Assembly (NCBI RefSeq): GCF_902506535.1
Contig: NZ_LR733825.1
Coordinates: 623,206-687,205, forward strand
DNA: 64,000 nucleotides
From: Pseudomonas sp. 8Z
GTDB taxonomy: Bacteria; Pseudomonadota; Gammaproteobacteria; Pseudomonadales; Pseudomonadaceae
Direction of reading: 5' to 3'
A program made the translations under genes and the position numbers. The notes under the pieces are model-generated. The model was not told the origin of the DNA. It searched no databases and saw nothing but the letters and a program-made list of their open reading frames with translations. Below are positions 36,684-46,446 of the stretch, one piece after another. Numbering within the stretch: position 1 is the stretch's first letter; each line of letters opens with the position of its first letter.

Positions 36684-37604
36684 TCAGCACGTGCCGTGCG
36701 CGCTTAGCCTTGGCAACAAGTAGTCCAGTAGTGCGCGAACCTTCGGGAGGCCTTCACGGCTTTTCAGCCAGACCAGGTTCATTGACAGGCCATCGGTGGC
36801 CAGCTCTGGCAGCACTTCGACGAGCGTACCGGCGTCGATGTGCTGCTGAGTGAGCCAGGTCGGCAACTGACCGATACCGTAGCCTGCCAACACCGCTGCC
36901 AACTCGCCTTCACCATCGCCCACGGCGATACGTGCATGCAGTGTACGGCGCTCCATTTCACCTGGCTGGCGCCCCTTGAAGAACCAGGGGCTGATCAGCC
37001 CGTCATTCTGCACGTAGACCACGCACTGATGGTTATCCAAATCGCTTTCTGTTTCGGGTGAGCCATGGCGTGCAATGTATGCGGGCGAAGCGCAAAAAAT
37101 CAGGCGCTGAGAGCCGAAATAACGATGCCCCAAACTAGCTGGCCATGTATCAGCGCCACCAATACGCACCACAATATCGATGCCTTCATAAACAGGATCG
37201 ACAAAACGATCCGTGAAAGATATGTGTGGCTGAAGCATCGGATGCTGCTGAATAAAATCCAGTATGAGCGGCAAGACATGCAGACGACCGTAAGAAGCGG
37301 GGAGATCTATCCTGACTCGGCCGTGCGGCTCATCTTGCGTTGCCAGGATGGCATGCTGTGCTTCTTCCAAGTCAGCTATGACTGATGCACAGGTGCGATA
37401 GAACTCGGTACCGGCTTCCGTCAGCGCCAGTGTTCGCGTCGTACGCTTGAAAAGCCGCGTCCCAAGGCGTTCCTCAAGACGCGATATGCTTTTGCTGACG
37501 GCGGAACCGGTCAGACTTAGCCGCTCGGCAGCCGCTTTGAAGCTACCGCAGTCGGCAACGGCCACAAACACGTCGAGTCCTTTGAACCGTTCAGATGAAT
37601 GCAT
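36684..37604 (-). CDS. LysR-family regulator (CrgA/YafC-like subgroup)
   Basis: 306 residues from the ATG at 37604, preceded by GGGAG; the frame is open to 37634. The winged helix reads LDVFVAVADCGSFKAAAERL and TGSAVSKSISRLEERLGTRL, followed by FKRTTRTLALTEAG, typical of the subgroup that often represses neighbouring reductase or efflux genes. The substrate-binding domain is intact. Last gene before the terminus region. It is convergent with the MFS gene. Confidence 0.9.
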   Translation of the reverse strand: MHSSERFKGLDVFVAVADCGSFKAAAERLSLTGSAVSKSISRLEERLGTRLFKRTTRTLALTEAGTEFYRTCASVIADLEEAQHAILATQDEPHGRVRIDLPASYGRLHVLPLILDFIQQHPMLQPHISFTDRFVDPVYEGIDIVVRIGGADTWPASLGHRYFGSQRLIFCASPAYIARHGSPETESDLDNHQCVVYVQNDGLISPWFFKGRQPGEMERRTLHARIAVGDGEGELAAVLAGYGIGQLPTWLTQQHIDAGTLVEVLPELATDGLSMNLVWLKSREGLPKVRALLDYLLPRLSAHGTC

Positions 37605-38169
37605 TGCGGCTCCCATTGGTGAAGCTGACTCCAATTAATACTGCTGATGCTGCACAGAAAAGCATGAGATTTCAGCATTTAATCACGCCTTGGTAGAGAT
37701 GCCGCTCATACCCAAGAGCGGAGGCTTTGAACTGTTTATCGACTGATTGCAAAGGCGAGTCGTACATAACACGAAGAGCGGTAGACCGTCGCTACGAGCC
37801 AAACCCATAGTTTCGCATAATGTATATTATGTTAAATAATATGGATTTTGAGCCATACATATTACGCAGCCAAAAGCTGCGGGAGCTGATAGATAACTCA
37901 CTCATGGGTAAGGCTTACCTCTGGCCAGCGAAGCCAACGCGGAAATCTAGGGCTACTTCAGATGCTCATTGAGACCTTCGATCTGCACACCGAAGAGGTA
38001 TAAGAAGTTCCTCTCTAAGCCAGGTTGTCGTGAATCAAGCCTCTCGCGGTGCGGTCGTCTTGACCCTGCGGGCTTCCATCCTCACACCTGTGCGCTCCGC
38101 TTGCTTGTCTAGCGCATCAAAAGCATCAGTTTTAGAGCCAGAACCACTCAATTGAAAGGCGGATGGTAG
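37605..38169. other. Non-coding terminus region
   Basis: A 565-bp gap without a convincing gene on either strand. It holds an inverted TGCTGA/TCAGCA pair (37642-37647 and 37672-37677) upstream of the LysR gene, the dif site at 37810-37837, and an AT-rich stretch just after it. The remainder, 37860-38169, shows no recognisable structure. Confidence 0.7.
37810..37837 (+). other. dif site (XerC/XerD chromosome dimer resolution)
   Basis: A 28-bp site made of an 11-bp XerC-side arm GTTTCGCATAA, the 6-bp centre TGTATA and an 11-bp XerD-side arm TTATGTTAAAT. The centre and XerD arm equal the E. coli dif sequence exactly; the XerC arm differs at 2 of 11 positions. It lies in an intergenic AT-rich patch, and KOPS-like octamers on both flanks point toward it. 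Confidence 0.95.
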
Positions 38170-41100
38170 TCATCCGCTTTCCTCTGGCATGGATGAGGGC
38201 TTGGTAGTCGCAACGATTTCGTCGTCCATCTGAGTCACTTTTGCCAAGTAGCCCTCAGCCTTCAACACGGCAACCAACCGTTGGTTTGACTCCGTATTCT
38301 TTACCTTGATCTTCTTGACCTTGCCGCTCAGGGCTTTGAAGCCTTCGTCGTCGAGCGACGCTAACGCTGCGGAAACGTCAGGCCACTTCATCCCTGGAAG
38401 GCATTGCGTCAGCATTTCAGAACGATGCTCCGGGGTGAGGCTTGCAGCCCGAACCAGGTGTTGCAGCACTGGGATTAGCGAATCAGCAAACCTCTCGCCT
38501 GCTTGGTTGGCCAGCTTAGACACGCGGCCTAGTTCTGACACTGCCTCGGGTTTACTTTCAATCGTCTCCAGGCTACGCCCTGACCACATCTGAATCTTCT
38601 GAGTGAGTGGCAATACACTGCTTTTGCTCAGCGTTAGCATCGAGTCGAACTGGAGAGAGCCAATATCGATCTCAGCTTTGGCTTGAGGCCACCGCTCCAC
38701 CAGGTACCGGCCTTCAAGATGTGGACATTTAATCATTACGATGTCCCTGACTTCCGAGCTGTAAGGCAGAAACGATGAGGTGACCAGCATCGGCCAGCGT
38801 CCAGCAGGTATCGCTGCTGTGATCACTGATAGGTTTTGAAGCACGACGCCGCCGAGCAATGCTTTGAGCTCGTCGTTACTGATACTTTCGGAGCTCAGAA
38901 GATACTGCTGCAGCGCCAAGTCTGCGTTCGTTGAACGCCACAGTTGCCCTTTGAGAGTCGATGCGTTTCGAGCAATGAATGCGGTGAATGCCGCTGCGGT
39001 TTCCGATCCGCTCTCATCGACCGAAACGTGGCCGTCGGACGCAATGACCTTCTCAAAGAAAATCCACACGGCCTCAGCTTTCGCCGTCAGGCGGTCGCTT
39101 TCAAATGCCTTTGCCCACAGATGTCTCGGAACATCGGTGAGCGCTTGTAGGTCGCATGTTGTGGCATCGAAGAGCCTTTCTGCCAGGTCATCATTTCCAT
39201 CCAGCTCCGCCAGTAGACTCGCCAAGGACTCGCTGGATTCGTCTAGCACAGCGGGCTGATCCAGCAACGCGGTGGCAAGCTCGTCAGCGTGCGATAGCAG
39301 ATAATCACCTAGCCCATTGATGCCCAGCGCCTGCAGCCTGCGCAGAGATATGATTCCCACACTCGCAGGTTCAGCCGCGTCGCCTTTGGAGTCGCTCCCA
39401 GGTTCTGACTTTGCGCATACCAGCGTCAGCATTGGCAGGTTGATCTTGATGCAGCGCCAGTCGATCAGTTTTTCGAGCTCCGCGAGAGTCATTGCATTGC
39501 CCAGCGAGGCGAACTCGATCGGGTACGCTCTGAGCCATGCCCAGGCTTCCTGATTGCTTTCAAGTCCTGGCATCAGTCGAGATACATCTTCCAAGCGCTC
39601 AATCGTCGGCACCAGATCGGTCAGCGCGTCATCCGCCAAGGTCTTGAAATTGGTTTTCGACAGGTTGTCGACGATGGCGTTGACTAGTTTCTGACGGGCC
39701 TCGCTTCCTTCAAAAACACCGCCTGCATCTGCGATGTCGCTCGCTTCGAAAAGCCGTAGAAACAGCTTTGGCTCCAGGCGGTAAACCGCCTGGATAAAAC
39801 CAGCGAGTTCTGGCCGGCTCAAAAGCTCTTGAACTGCCAGGGCCATTCGCGCGGTGTGCTCGCTTAAACCGCTTCTCAGCACGTGCCCTAATTGGTCGTC
39901 TGCTTCTGTGCGTGAGTGTGAGGTTGGTCGGTCGGACAAACAGGCAATCAGATCGACGACGATGCCCCTGCCCTCGTCCAACTCATCACTTTTGAGCTTC
40001 TCAAGTACGTTGTTCGGGTTGTCTACTGATCTGGATACCTCAGGCAGCACACCACGCCGTAGCGACAAGATCAGCTCTTTATCATCAGGCGTCAGCGATC
40101 CCTCATAGAAGTAACCCAGGTAGTCGGTGTAGTCAGCATCGAGAAAGCCATGCTGCATCAGATAGCTCACCACGTCCAACCCCGGGAGATTGTTCCTCAC
40201 AACCTCTCCGTAGCCTTTTTTTACAGCGGACTTGAAGGACATCCTGTTGATCTGATCAGATTGCCGCTGCGCGGCCGCGATCTCATCCGCAATCGTAGTG
40301 AGCCGCCGCCCAAGCAATGCATGGCGCCGCTGATAAGACGTCGCTCTGAGTACCTCAGCCATGGCAACAGTGCCAGATGAGTGGTTAACCGTCTGGTTGT
40401 ATTGATTCAAGGTAACGGCTGACACCTGCGTGCCCTGATTTCTCAGTGAGTTGAAAACCTCCTCGGTTACAAATTGCTGTGCCGAGTAATATGAATTACT
40501 GATTTTTACATGAGTTGCTGTTTCAACGCCGGTCAACCGAAGAATCGTGAACCAGACGTACGCTCGCAGTTCATCCCCATTGCTGGCCATCTCTGACGTT
40601 CGATCGTCACGCTCGCGCCGCAGCTCGTCTATCTGCGTGGCATACGCGCTCTTCTGCTGTGCCTTCCAGGCGTCCAGGCCCTTGATGACGCCATAAATCG
40701 CCCCCCTTCGCTTGACCAGGTCAGCATAAGCTGCCGGGTGGAGGTTACGAATCACGACGATGGCGAAAAGCTTGTCTGGTTCAAGTTGTAAGCTGCTGGC
40801 AAGGATATTCGAGAACATATCGAATTCATTGACGATGTTCTTCACTAGGCGAAGGTCATCGATGTAATAGCAGACTGTCTCCACTAGCCGACGATCGAGG
40901 AACTCCCCCAACGGTTTCGATTTGAAGGTTCGAAGGTTCAGAAGCTCCATCATTTTTTCTTGGGAGTTTTCTGAGTTGATCACAGGGATCACGGGGACGA
41001 TAAGGTCAAAAAACTTCGTTTTCTCGCCGACCACGAACATCTCGTCGCGTAGCGCATAGACGAAGTAGACCGGGCGTTTCACCTGGGGCGACTGTTTGAT

Positions 41101-42126
41101 GATGAAATTGATCTCTCGCAACCGAGTGAACACGTCGTGTATGCCGAACCGGTCAAGATCCTCAATGATCACCACATCAATGCTGCTGCGCTCAAAGCAG
41201 TAGATGATTTCGTCAATATTCTTGTGCAGTACGGAGTCATGGTGGGTGCTCTCCAGCTTTCCGCCTTTGAGTGTCAGCCCGTCAATGCTGAACAATGAAA
41301 GGAGTTTCAGCCCCCTGTGTAACAGGAGCACGCACCCGAGTGCGGCGATCCCCACGGCGAGTGAGCCTGGGATCAATAGCAGCCACTCCAGAAGCCAGGT
41401 AGGCTCTATTTTCGGCAGTTTCTCCGCGACCGGGACGTACAGTCTCAACCCTGCCAGGATGAGGAGGCCATAGCAGAGCGTTTTCCACCAGATCTTGAAG
41501 CCAGAGGCCTGGTCGATCCGCTTGAGACGGGTCTTGGGGAGTGTCTTTGCAGGAACGGAATACAGCAGTTGCTGGACGATGGTCTCCTCGATCCGTGCGA
41601 CGAGATCAGGCTCAGCTTTTGACTCCTGCCCTGCCTTGGTGGGTGGCACCGGAGGCCGTCTGGGTTCGGAGGGCGCTGTTCCCTCCCCGGCCGCGCCGGC
41701 CTCAGTCCCGAGTTCATAGGCTCCAGAGATTTCGTTGTCCTTCCCGAACGTGGCCAACGAAACGAATGCATAGACAAATTCTGGGTGACGGTGGACAAAG
41801 GTTCGAAGCACGCTGCTCTTGCCTGCCCCGTACTCGCCAGTGAGCGCGATGTTCCTGACCTGATCGTTCCTGAGGCCGTTTAGTAACTCGCGCTCATACC
41901 GATTGATTTTCCCCGGCTCAATCAGTACGGGAGTTAGCGGCTCAAACAGGTTTTCATGAGTGGGCGCGGCTAGAAACGCACGTGCGGCCTTATAGGCGCT
42001 GACGGCTGCACGCGGGTAGCGATTCAGCGTGGCTATCTTGCGACGGGTCTCGTTGCAATAACCGGTATAGGCGGCTAATGCCCGATGGTAGATAGCGCGC
42101 AGGCGAATGAACATCCGTGTCTCCAA
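38170..42126 (-). CDS. YobI/KAP-like membrane P-loop NTPase
   Basis: 1318 residues. Walker A GEYGAGKSS at 97-105 and Walker B IDVVIIEDLDRF at 315-326 bracket two membrane segments (about 210-230 and 243-268), the arrangement seen in KAP and YobI-type NTPases. A Pro/Glu-rich linker lies at 140-175. A sensor-like region follows (RPVYFVYALRDEMFVVGEKT). Residues about 560-1318 are helical, with no recognisable domain. No partner gene is adjacent. Such proteins occur in accessory regions and some KAP relatives are linked to phage defence; that role here is inference. It lies alone between dif and tRNA-Leu and looks lower in GC than its neighbours. Confidence 0.8.
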   Translation of the reverse strand: METRMFIRLRAIYHRALAAYTGYCNETRRKIATLNRYPRAAVSAYKAARAFLAAPTHENLFEPLTPVLIEPGKINRYERELLNGLRNDQVRNIALTGEYGAGKSSVLRTFVHRHPEFVYAFVSLATFGKDNEISGAYELGTEAGAAGEGTAPSEPRRPPVPPTKAGQESKAEPDLVARIEETIVQQLLYSVPAKTLPKTRLKRIDQASGFKIWWKTLCYGLLILAGLRLYVPVAEKLPKIEPTWLLEWLLLIPGSLAVGIAALGCVLLLHRGLKLLSLFSIDGLTLKGGKLESTHHDSVLHKNIDEIIYCFERSSIDVVIIEDLDRFGIHDVFTRLREINFIIKQSPQVKRPVYFVYALRDEMFVVGEKTKFFDLIVPVIPVINSENSQEKMMELLNLRTFKSKPLGEFLDRRLVETVCYYIDDLRLVKNIVNEFDMFSNILASSLQLEPDKLFAIVVIRNLHPAAYADLVKRRGAIYGVIKGLDAWKAQQKSAYATQIDELRRERDDRTSEMASNGDELRAYVWFTILRLTGVETATHVKISNSYYSAQQFVTEEVFNSLRNQGTQVSAVTLNQYNQTVNHSSGTVAMAEVLRATSYQRRHALLGRRLTTIADEIAAAQRQSDQINRMSFKSAVKKGYGEVVRNNLPGLDVVSYLMQHGFLDADYTDYLGYFYEGSLTPDDKELILSLRRGVLPEVSRSVDNPNNVLEKLKSDELDEGRGIVVDLIACLSDRPTSHSRTEADDQLGHVLRSGLSEHTARMALAVQELLSRPELAGFIQAVYRLEPKLFLRLFEASDIADAGGVFEGSEARQKLVNAIVDNLSKTNFKTLADDALTDLVPTIERLEDVSRLMPGLESNQEAWAWLRAYPIEFASLGNAMTLAELEKLIDWRCIKINLPMLTLVCAKSEPGSDSKGDAAEPASVGIISLRRLQALGINGLGDYLLSHADELATALLDQPAVLDESSESLASLLAELDGNDDLAERLFDATTCDLQALTDVPRHLWAKAFESDRLTAKAEAVWIFFEKVIASDGHVSVDESGSETAAAFTAFIARNASTLKGQLWRSTNADLALQQYLLSSESISNDELKALLGGVVLQNLSVITAAIPAGRWPMLVTSSFLPYSSEVRDIVMIKCPHLEGRYLVERWPQAKAEIDIGSLQFDSMLTLSKSSVLPLTQKIQMWSGRSLETIESKPEAVSELGRVSKLANQAGERFADSLIPVLQHLVRAASLTPEHRSEMLTQCLPGMKWPDVSAALASLDDEGFKALSGKVKKIKVKNTESNQRLVAVLKAEGYLAKVTQMDDEIVATTKPSSMPEESG

Positions 42127-42473
42127 ACAGGCTGGCGGCTACCAGGCATTCATCTGCCGAAGACTGAACAATCGATCTTAGGTCTGAGCGGGAGGGTGAG
42201 CTTCTGGTGAGCCTCATAGGAAGCGTAAAGATGATAGCTTACTGCCATCCTCCACTGCGAACGCTTATTTATCTTGGAGGCGGTTTTGATGGGGCAGTAA
42301 TCAGTACGAGCCAGGTGTGCACTGGCTCAGGCTCACCGGGTGAATTTCAGTTGATCTACTTGTGAGTGCTGAGATTTCTGGCAACCGGTCGACCACCTCC
42401 TAGGTCTGTCCAGCACACAGATGGCCCGCTTATCTCTTCTTTTTACCGTCACGAGCACTTCGCGCCGCTCATT
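42127..42473. other. Non-coding gap upstream of the NTPase gene
   Basis: About 350 bp between the NTPase start and the tRNA-Leu terminator. It must contain the NTPase promoter, but I see no convincing -35/-10 pair, no attachment-site duplication of the tRNA 3' end and no integrase remnant. Confidence 0.5.
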
Positions 42474-42503
42474 AAACAAAAAACCGGCCAAGAGTGCCGG
42501 TTT
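42474..42503 (-). terminator. Terminator after tRNA-Leu
   Basis: Stem AAACCGGC/GCCGGTTT with a 7-nt loop; on the minus strand it is followed by a T-rich run. Confidence 0.85.
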
Positions 42504-42547
42504 AGATGGATTCCGCAAATTTGTAGAGACAGCAAGAAACAGATGAG

Positions 42548-42634
42548 TGGTGCCCGAAGCCGGACTCGAACCGGCACGCCATTACTGGCGAGAGATTTTA
42601 AGTCTCCTGCGTCTACCGATTTCGCCATTCGGGC
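42548..42634 (-). tRNA. tRNA-Leu (anticodon TAA)
   Basis: 87 nt including encoded CCA. Acceptor GCCCGAA pairs with its 3' complement, anticodon loop CTTAAAA, a long variable arm as in class II tRNAs, and a T-arm with GGTTCGAGTCC. Confidence 0.96.
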
Positions 42635-42712
42635 GGTAGCGCTTTGCGAAGGGCGGACTATATACAGCCGCTCGCCTCCTCGCAAGACATGCAAAAGCAC
42701 ATGCCTGTAATG

Positions 42713-42749
42713 AAAAAGCCCCGTAAATCACTGATCTACGAGGCTTTTT
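42713..42749 (-). terminator. Terminator between tRNA-Cys and tRNA-Leu
   Basis: Near-perfect 13-bp stem (AAAAAGCCCCGTA against TACGAGGCTTTTT) with T runs on both strands. It follows tRNA-Cys on the minus strand, so tRNA-Leu may have its own promoter or be reached by read-through. Confidence 0.8.
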
Positions 42750-42752
42750 TAT

Positions 42753-42826
42753 TGGAGGCTGAGGTCGGAATCGAACCGGCGTTCACGGATTTGCAATCCG
42801 GTGCATAACCACTCTGCAACTCAGCC
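42753..42826 (-). tRNA. tRNA-Cys (anticodon GCA)
   Basis: 74 nt with encoded CCA, acceptor GGCTGAG, anticodon loop TTGCAAA and T-arm GGTTCGATTCC. Confidence 0.96.
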
Positions 42827-42864
42827 TTTGAACTTACGAACCGCCGTGGCGATGCGTTTTAAAC

Positions 42865-42940
<76 letters not shown>

Positions 42941-43007
42941 TTGTCTTGTCGACGGGCGCCATTCTATAGATTCGAAATCTGCCGTCAACCCTTTGATTCA
43001 AAAATAC

Positions 43008-43568
43008 TTATTTCTTTTCAGTGGTGCTGCTCAGGTGAGGCCAGGCCGCGAGTAGGTACTGCAGCATCGACCACAATGTGAGCACCGCTGCTACCACCAG
43101 TAGGATGTATCCAAGTACAACCCAGAAGGTAAATACCGGAGGGTTGCCGAGCAGGATGACCAGCGCGAGCATCTGCGCCGCCGTTTTCCACTTGCCAAGA
43201 TTGGATACGGCGACATGAGCTCTAGCCCCCAGCTCTGCCATCCACTCGCGCAGCGCTGAGACCACGATCTCACGACCGATAATCACGACCGCAGCGAGGG
43301 TCAACCACAGGTTGGCGTGCTCAGCCGTCAATAAGACGAGGGCAACTGCCACCATGAGCTTGTCTGCTACCGGGTCGAGAAAGGCGCCGAAGGGTGTGCT
43401 CTGCTCCCAGCGGCGGGCCAGGTAACCATCCAGCCAGTCAGTCGCCGCTGCAATTGCGAAGACAATGCTGGCGGCCCAGTAGTGCCAAGAGAACGGCATG
43501 TAGAACAGCAGGATGAAGACGGGAATCAGTAGAACCCGGAGCACGGTAAGCAGGTTGGGGATATTCAT
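43008..43568 (-). CDS. pgsA: CDP-diacylglycerol-glycerol-3-phosphate 3-phosphatidyltransferase
   Basis: 186 residues from the ATG at 43568. The CDP-alcohol phosphotransferase motif is complete ([11 protein letters not shown], then [12 protein letters not shown]-x2-A-R-x8-G-x3-D-x3-D). There are four to five membrane segments. It makes phosphatidylglycerol phosphate in the inner membrane. It follows uvrC and precedes the tRNA cluster on the same strand. Confidence 0.96.
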   Translation of the reverse strand: MNIPNLLTVLRVLLIPVFILLFYMPFSWHYWAASIVFAIAAATDWLDGYLARRWEQSTPFGAFLDPVADKLMVAVALVLLTAEHANLWLTLAAVVIIGREIVVSALREWMAELGARAHVAVSNLGKWKTAAQMLALVILLGNPPVFTFWVVLGYILLVVAAVLTLWSMLQYLLAAWPHLSSTTEKK

Positions 43569-43601
43569 CGGCACAACTGGGCGGTGAGGTGATTCGGCAT
43601 T

Positions 43602-45422
43602 CTACTCGCTGTGCAAGGTGGCATAAATCGACTCTGCGAGCTTTTTACTGATTCCCGGCGCCTTGGCGATCTCATCGATACTTGCACGTGACAGCTCCTG
43701 CAGGCCGCCGAAGTGTTTGAGCAGTTCACGTCGCCGTTTAGGCCCAACGCCCGCCACATCTTCCAGGCTGGATGTCCGGCGGGCCTTACCGCGTCGAGCC
43801 CGATGCCCGGTGATGGCAAAGCGGTGAGATTCGTCACGAATCTGCTGGATCAGGTGCAATGCAGGGGAATTACCCGGCAGGGTAAATTCATGCTCGGCAT
43901 CGTTGAGATAGAGCACTTCTAGACCTGGCTTGCGGGTCGTGCCCTTGGCCACACCCAGCAGGGTCAGGTCTGGCACGGTCAATTCCTGCAGCACTTCACG
44001 CGCCATAGCCAGTTGCCCTTTACCACCATCAACCAGCAGAACGTCGGGCAGTTTGCCTTCGCCATCGCGCACTTTGCTGAATCGGCGCGTTAGCGCTTGG
44101 TGCATGGCGGCATAGTCGTCGCCAGCGGTGACGCCTTCGATATTGAAGCGCCTGTAGTCGGATTTCAGCGGCCCTTCAGGGCCGAATACGACGCAGGAGG
44201 CGACGGTTGCTTCGCCGCTGGAGTGGCTGATATCGAAACACTCCATGCGCTGCGGCGGCTCATCCAATTGCAGAACGACGGCCAGAGCCTCGAAGCGCTC
44301 GGTGATATGTTGTCGATTGGCCAATCGGGCACTTAGAGCCTGCTCTGCATTGGTTACTGCCAGTTGCTGCCAGCGCGCGCGAGTGCCACGCACGCGATGG
44401 CTGATGCTCAAGCTCCGGCCGCGTAGCGATTCCACCGCCTCAATCAGGGTTGGGAAATCATCGTGCATGACATTGACGATCAACTCACCCGGCAGGTCGC
44501 GCTCGACATTGCCCAGATAGTACTGTGCCAGGAAGGCCATGAGCACATCGGCGCCCTCCTCCTCGATCGCCACTTGCGGGAAGAAATTCTTGCTGCCCAG
44601 TACGCGCCCGCCACGCACACTGATCAGGTGTACGCAGGCACCACCTGGCGTGAGCATAACTGCAGCGACATCAACGTCCCCTGTACCGCCCTCCATGCTC
44701 TGCTGGTCCTGCACGCGACGCAGCAGGGAGATTTGGTCGCGCAGCTCTGCCGCGCGTTCGAACTCCAGGGCCATTGCCGCCTCTTCCATGCTGGTCGAGA
44801 GTTCTTGGCTCAAGGCATTACTGCGGCCTTCGAGAAACATCACGGAGTGGCGAACGTCCTGCGCGTACTCCTCGGCAGAGACGAGGCCAACACAAGGGCC
44901 TTTGCAGCGCTTGATCTGATACTGCAGACAAGGACGGGTGCGATTGCGGTAGTAGCTGTCTTCGCATTGGCGTACGAGGAAGGTCTTCTGCAGCAGGCTG
45001 AGGCTTTCACGAATCGCCAGCGCGCTCGGGTAAGGGCCGAAATAGCGGCCCTTGGCCTTTTTCGCGCCACGGTGGATGCCAAGACGCGGGAAATCCCCAT
45101 CGGAGAGAAAGACGTAGGGATAGGACTTATCGTCGCGCAGCAAAATGTTGTAAGGCGGACGCCATTGCTTGATTAGCGTCTGCTCCAGCAGCAGCGCCTC
45201 GGTCTCATTGGCGGTGATGGTGGTTTCGATCTGCGCGATACGCGCGACCAGAGCAGCCGTCTTCGGCGCCTGGCCGGTCTTGCGGAAATAGCTGGAAAGA
45301 CGCTTCTTGAGGTTCTTGGCCTTGCCCACGTAAAGCAGCTTGGCCTCGGCATCGAACATGCGATAGACGCCGGGACGGCCGCTGCAGGTCGCCAGGAAAG
45401 CGCTAGAGTCAAAAGCGAACAT
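43602..45422 (-). CDS. uvrC: Excinuclease ABC subunit C
   Basis: 606 residues from the ATG at 45422, one base after the gacA stop. It has an N-terminal GIY-YIG nuclease ([20 protein letters not shown]), a cysteine-rich mid part ([15 protein letters not shown]), a UVR motif ([20 protein letters not shown]), a C-terminal RNase H-like nuclease and helix-hairpin-helix motifs ([18 protein letters not shown]). It makes both incisions in nucleotide excision repair. Confidence 0.97.
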   Translation of the reverse strand: MFAFDSSAFLATCSGRPGVYRMFDAEAKLLYVGKAKNLKKRLSSYFRKTGQAPKTAALVARIAQIETTITANETEALLLEQTLIKQWRPPYNILLRDDKSYPYVFLSDGDFPRLGIHRGAKKAKGRYFGPYPSALAIRESLSLLQKTFLVRQCEDSYYRNRTRPCLQYQIKRCKGPCVGLVSAEEYAQDVRHSVMFLEGRSNALSQELSTSMEEAAMALEFERAAELRDQISLLRRVQDQQSMEGGTGDVDVAAVMLTPGGACVHLISVRGGRVLGSKNFFPQVAIEEEGADVLMAFLAQYYLGNVERDLPGELIVNVMHDDFPTLIEAVESLRGRSLSISHRVRGTRARWQQLAVTNAEQALSARLANRQHITERFEALAVVLQLDEPPQRMECFDISHSSGEATVASCVVFGPEGPLKSDYRRFNIEGVTAGDDYAAMHQALTRRFSKVRDGEGKLPDVLLVDGGKGQLAMAREVLQELTVPDLTLLGVAKGTTRKPGLEVLYLNDAEHEFTLPGNSPALHLIQQIRDESHRFAITGHRARRGKARRTSSLEDVAGVGPKRRRELLKHFGGLQELSRASIDEIAKAPGISKKLAESIYATLHSE

Positions 45423-45423
45423 C

Positions 45424-46068
45424 TCAGGTGACGGCGTCGACCATGCCGTGACGTACGGCAAGCAATGCCAATTCGACGTCGCTGCTGATCGAGAGCTTCT
45501 CGAAGATGCGGTAACGGTAGGTGTTAACCGTTTTCGGCGACAGGCACAGTTTGTCCGAGATGTTCTGCACCTTGTGGCAGTTGGCGATCATCAGAGCAAT
45601 CTGGATTTCGCGCTCGGAAAGCTGATCGAAGGGCGAGCTACCGCTTTGTGGCTGAAAGGATTTCAGCGCCAACTGCTGGGCGATCTGCGGATCGATATAG
45701 CGCTGACCGGCAAAGACCAGGCGAATGGCTTGCACCATTTCTTCGAGCGCTGCACCTTTGGTGAGATAGCCTGCGGCGCCAGCCTGCAACAATCGAGTGG
45801 GAAACGGATCTTCCTCGCAAACAGTGACCGCAACAACCTTGATATCGGGATGGCTGCGCATCATCTTGCGGGTGGCTTCAAGACCGCCGATGCCAGGCAT
45901 TTTGACGTCCATCAGCACCACGTCAGGCTTGAGCTCGCGCACTTTGAGTAGTGCTTCCTCGCCCGTGCACGCCTCGCCGACCACCTGCAAGCCGTCGATG
46001 TCGGCAAGCATTCGTGAAATGCCTGTGCGAACCAGATCGTGGTCATCGACCACCAGCACCCTAATCAA
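45424..46068 (-). CDS. gacA: GacA/UvrY-type response regulator
   Basis: 214 residues. The receiver has phospho-acceptor Asp54 in [13 protein letters not shown]; the C-terminal LuxR-type helix-turn-helix reads [20 protein letters not shown] and [19 protein letters not shown]. The gacA-uvrC-pgsA order is conserved in gammaproteobacteria. With GacS it controls the Rsm small RNAs that switch between motile and biofilm life, a plausible upstream input to the surface systems in this window. Confidence 0.97.
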   Translation of the reverse strand: MIRVLVVDDHDLVRTGISRMLADIDGLQVVGEACTGEEALLKVRELKPDVVLMDVKMPGIGGLEATRKMMRSHPDIKVVAVTVCEEDPFPTRLLQAGAAGYLTKGAALEEMVQAIRLVFAGQRYIDPQIAQQLALKSFQPQSGSSPFDQLSEREIQIALMIANCHKVQNISDKLCLSPKTVNTYRYRIFEKLSISSDVELALLAVRHGMVDAVT

Positions 46069-46222
46069 TCGGTCACCTCGCGCACCATTTCAGCCACTGA
46101 AAGCCAGTAGCGACAACCTGTTGGCCACCTTAGCAAATAACTCGGGACCGAACCTAGCTTGGCGCATAACAGTCAAAAAGCAAACGCCAGAATTTGGTCT
46201 GCTGTTTGAATATGAGAAGAAT

Positions 46223-46310
46223 TGGCGGAGGCGGTGAGATTCGAACTCACGGATAGTTGCCCATCGACGGTTTTCAAGACCGTTGCCTTAAACCACTCGG
46301 CCACACCTCC
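46223..46310 (-). tRNA. tRNA-Ser (anticodon TGA)
   Basis: 88 nt with encoded CCA, acceptor GGAGGTG, anticodon loop CTTGAAA, a long variable arm and T-arm GAGTTCGAATCTC. Confidence 0.96.
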
Positions 46311-46328
46311 GCTGCAGTGCGGGCGGCA

Positions 46329-46356
46329 ATCTTACCGGAACGCAACACGCTGTCAA
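46329..46356 (-). promoter_or_regulatory. Sigma-70 promoter of tRNA-Ser
   Basis: On the minus strand TTGACA (46356-46351) and TAAGAT (46334-46329) are separated by 16 bp, with the tRNA starting 19 bp further on. Confidence 0.75.
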
Positions 46357-46366
46357 ACTCTCTCGG

Positions 46367-46394
46367 TTGGCAGTTTGAGTCTCTCTGCTATGAT
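46367..46394 (+). promoter_or_regulatory. Sigma-70 promoter of the yccA-like gene
   Basis: TTGGCA (46367-46372), 16 bp, TATGAT (46389-46394), 53 bp before the start codon. It lies back to back with the tRNA-Ser promoter; the two -35 boxes are 10 bp apart. Confidence 0.7.
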
Positions 46395-46446
46395 CCGGGG
46401 CGTTTGTTTAGAAACGGCATCCCTTTTTTGCCACAGGAGCGTCGCC

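Noticed and set aside
37065-37385. Plus-strand frame of 106 codons
   Set aside because: It lies wholly antisense within the second LysR gene and has no independent support.
37810-42547. Xer-integrated mobile element (dif to tRNA-Leu)
   Set aside because: Only one dif copy is visible, there is no second half-site near 42127-42547, no recombinase, and no duplication of the tRNA 3' end.
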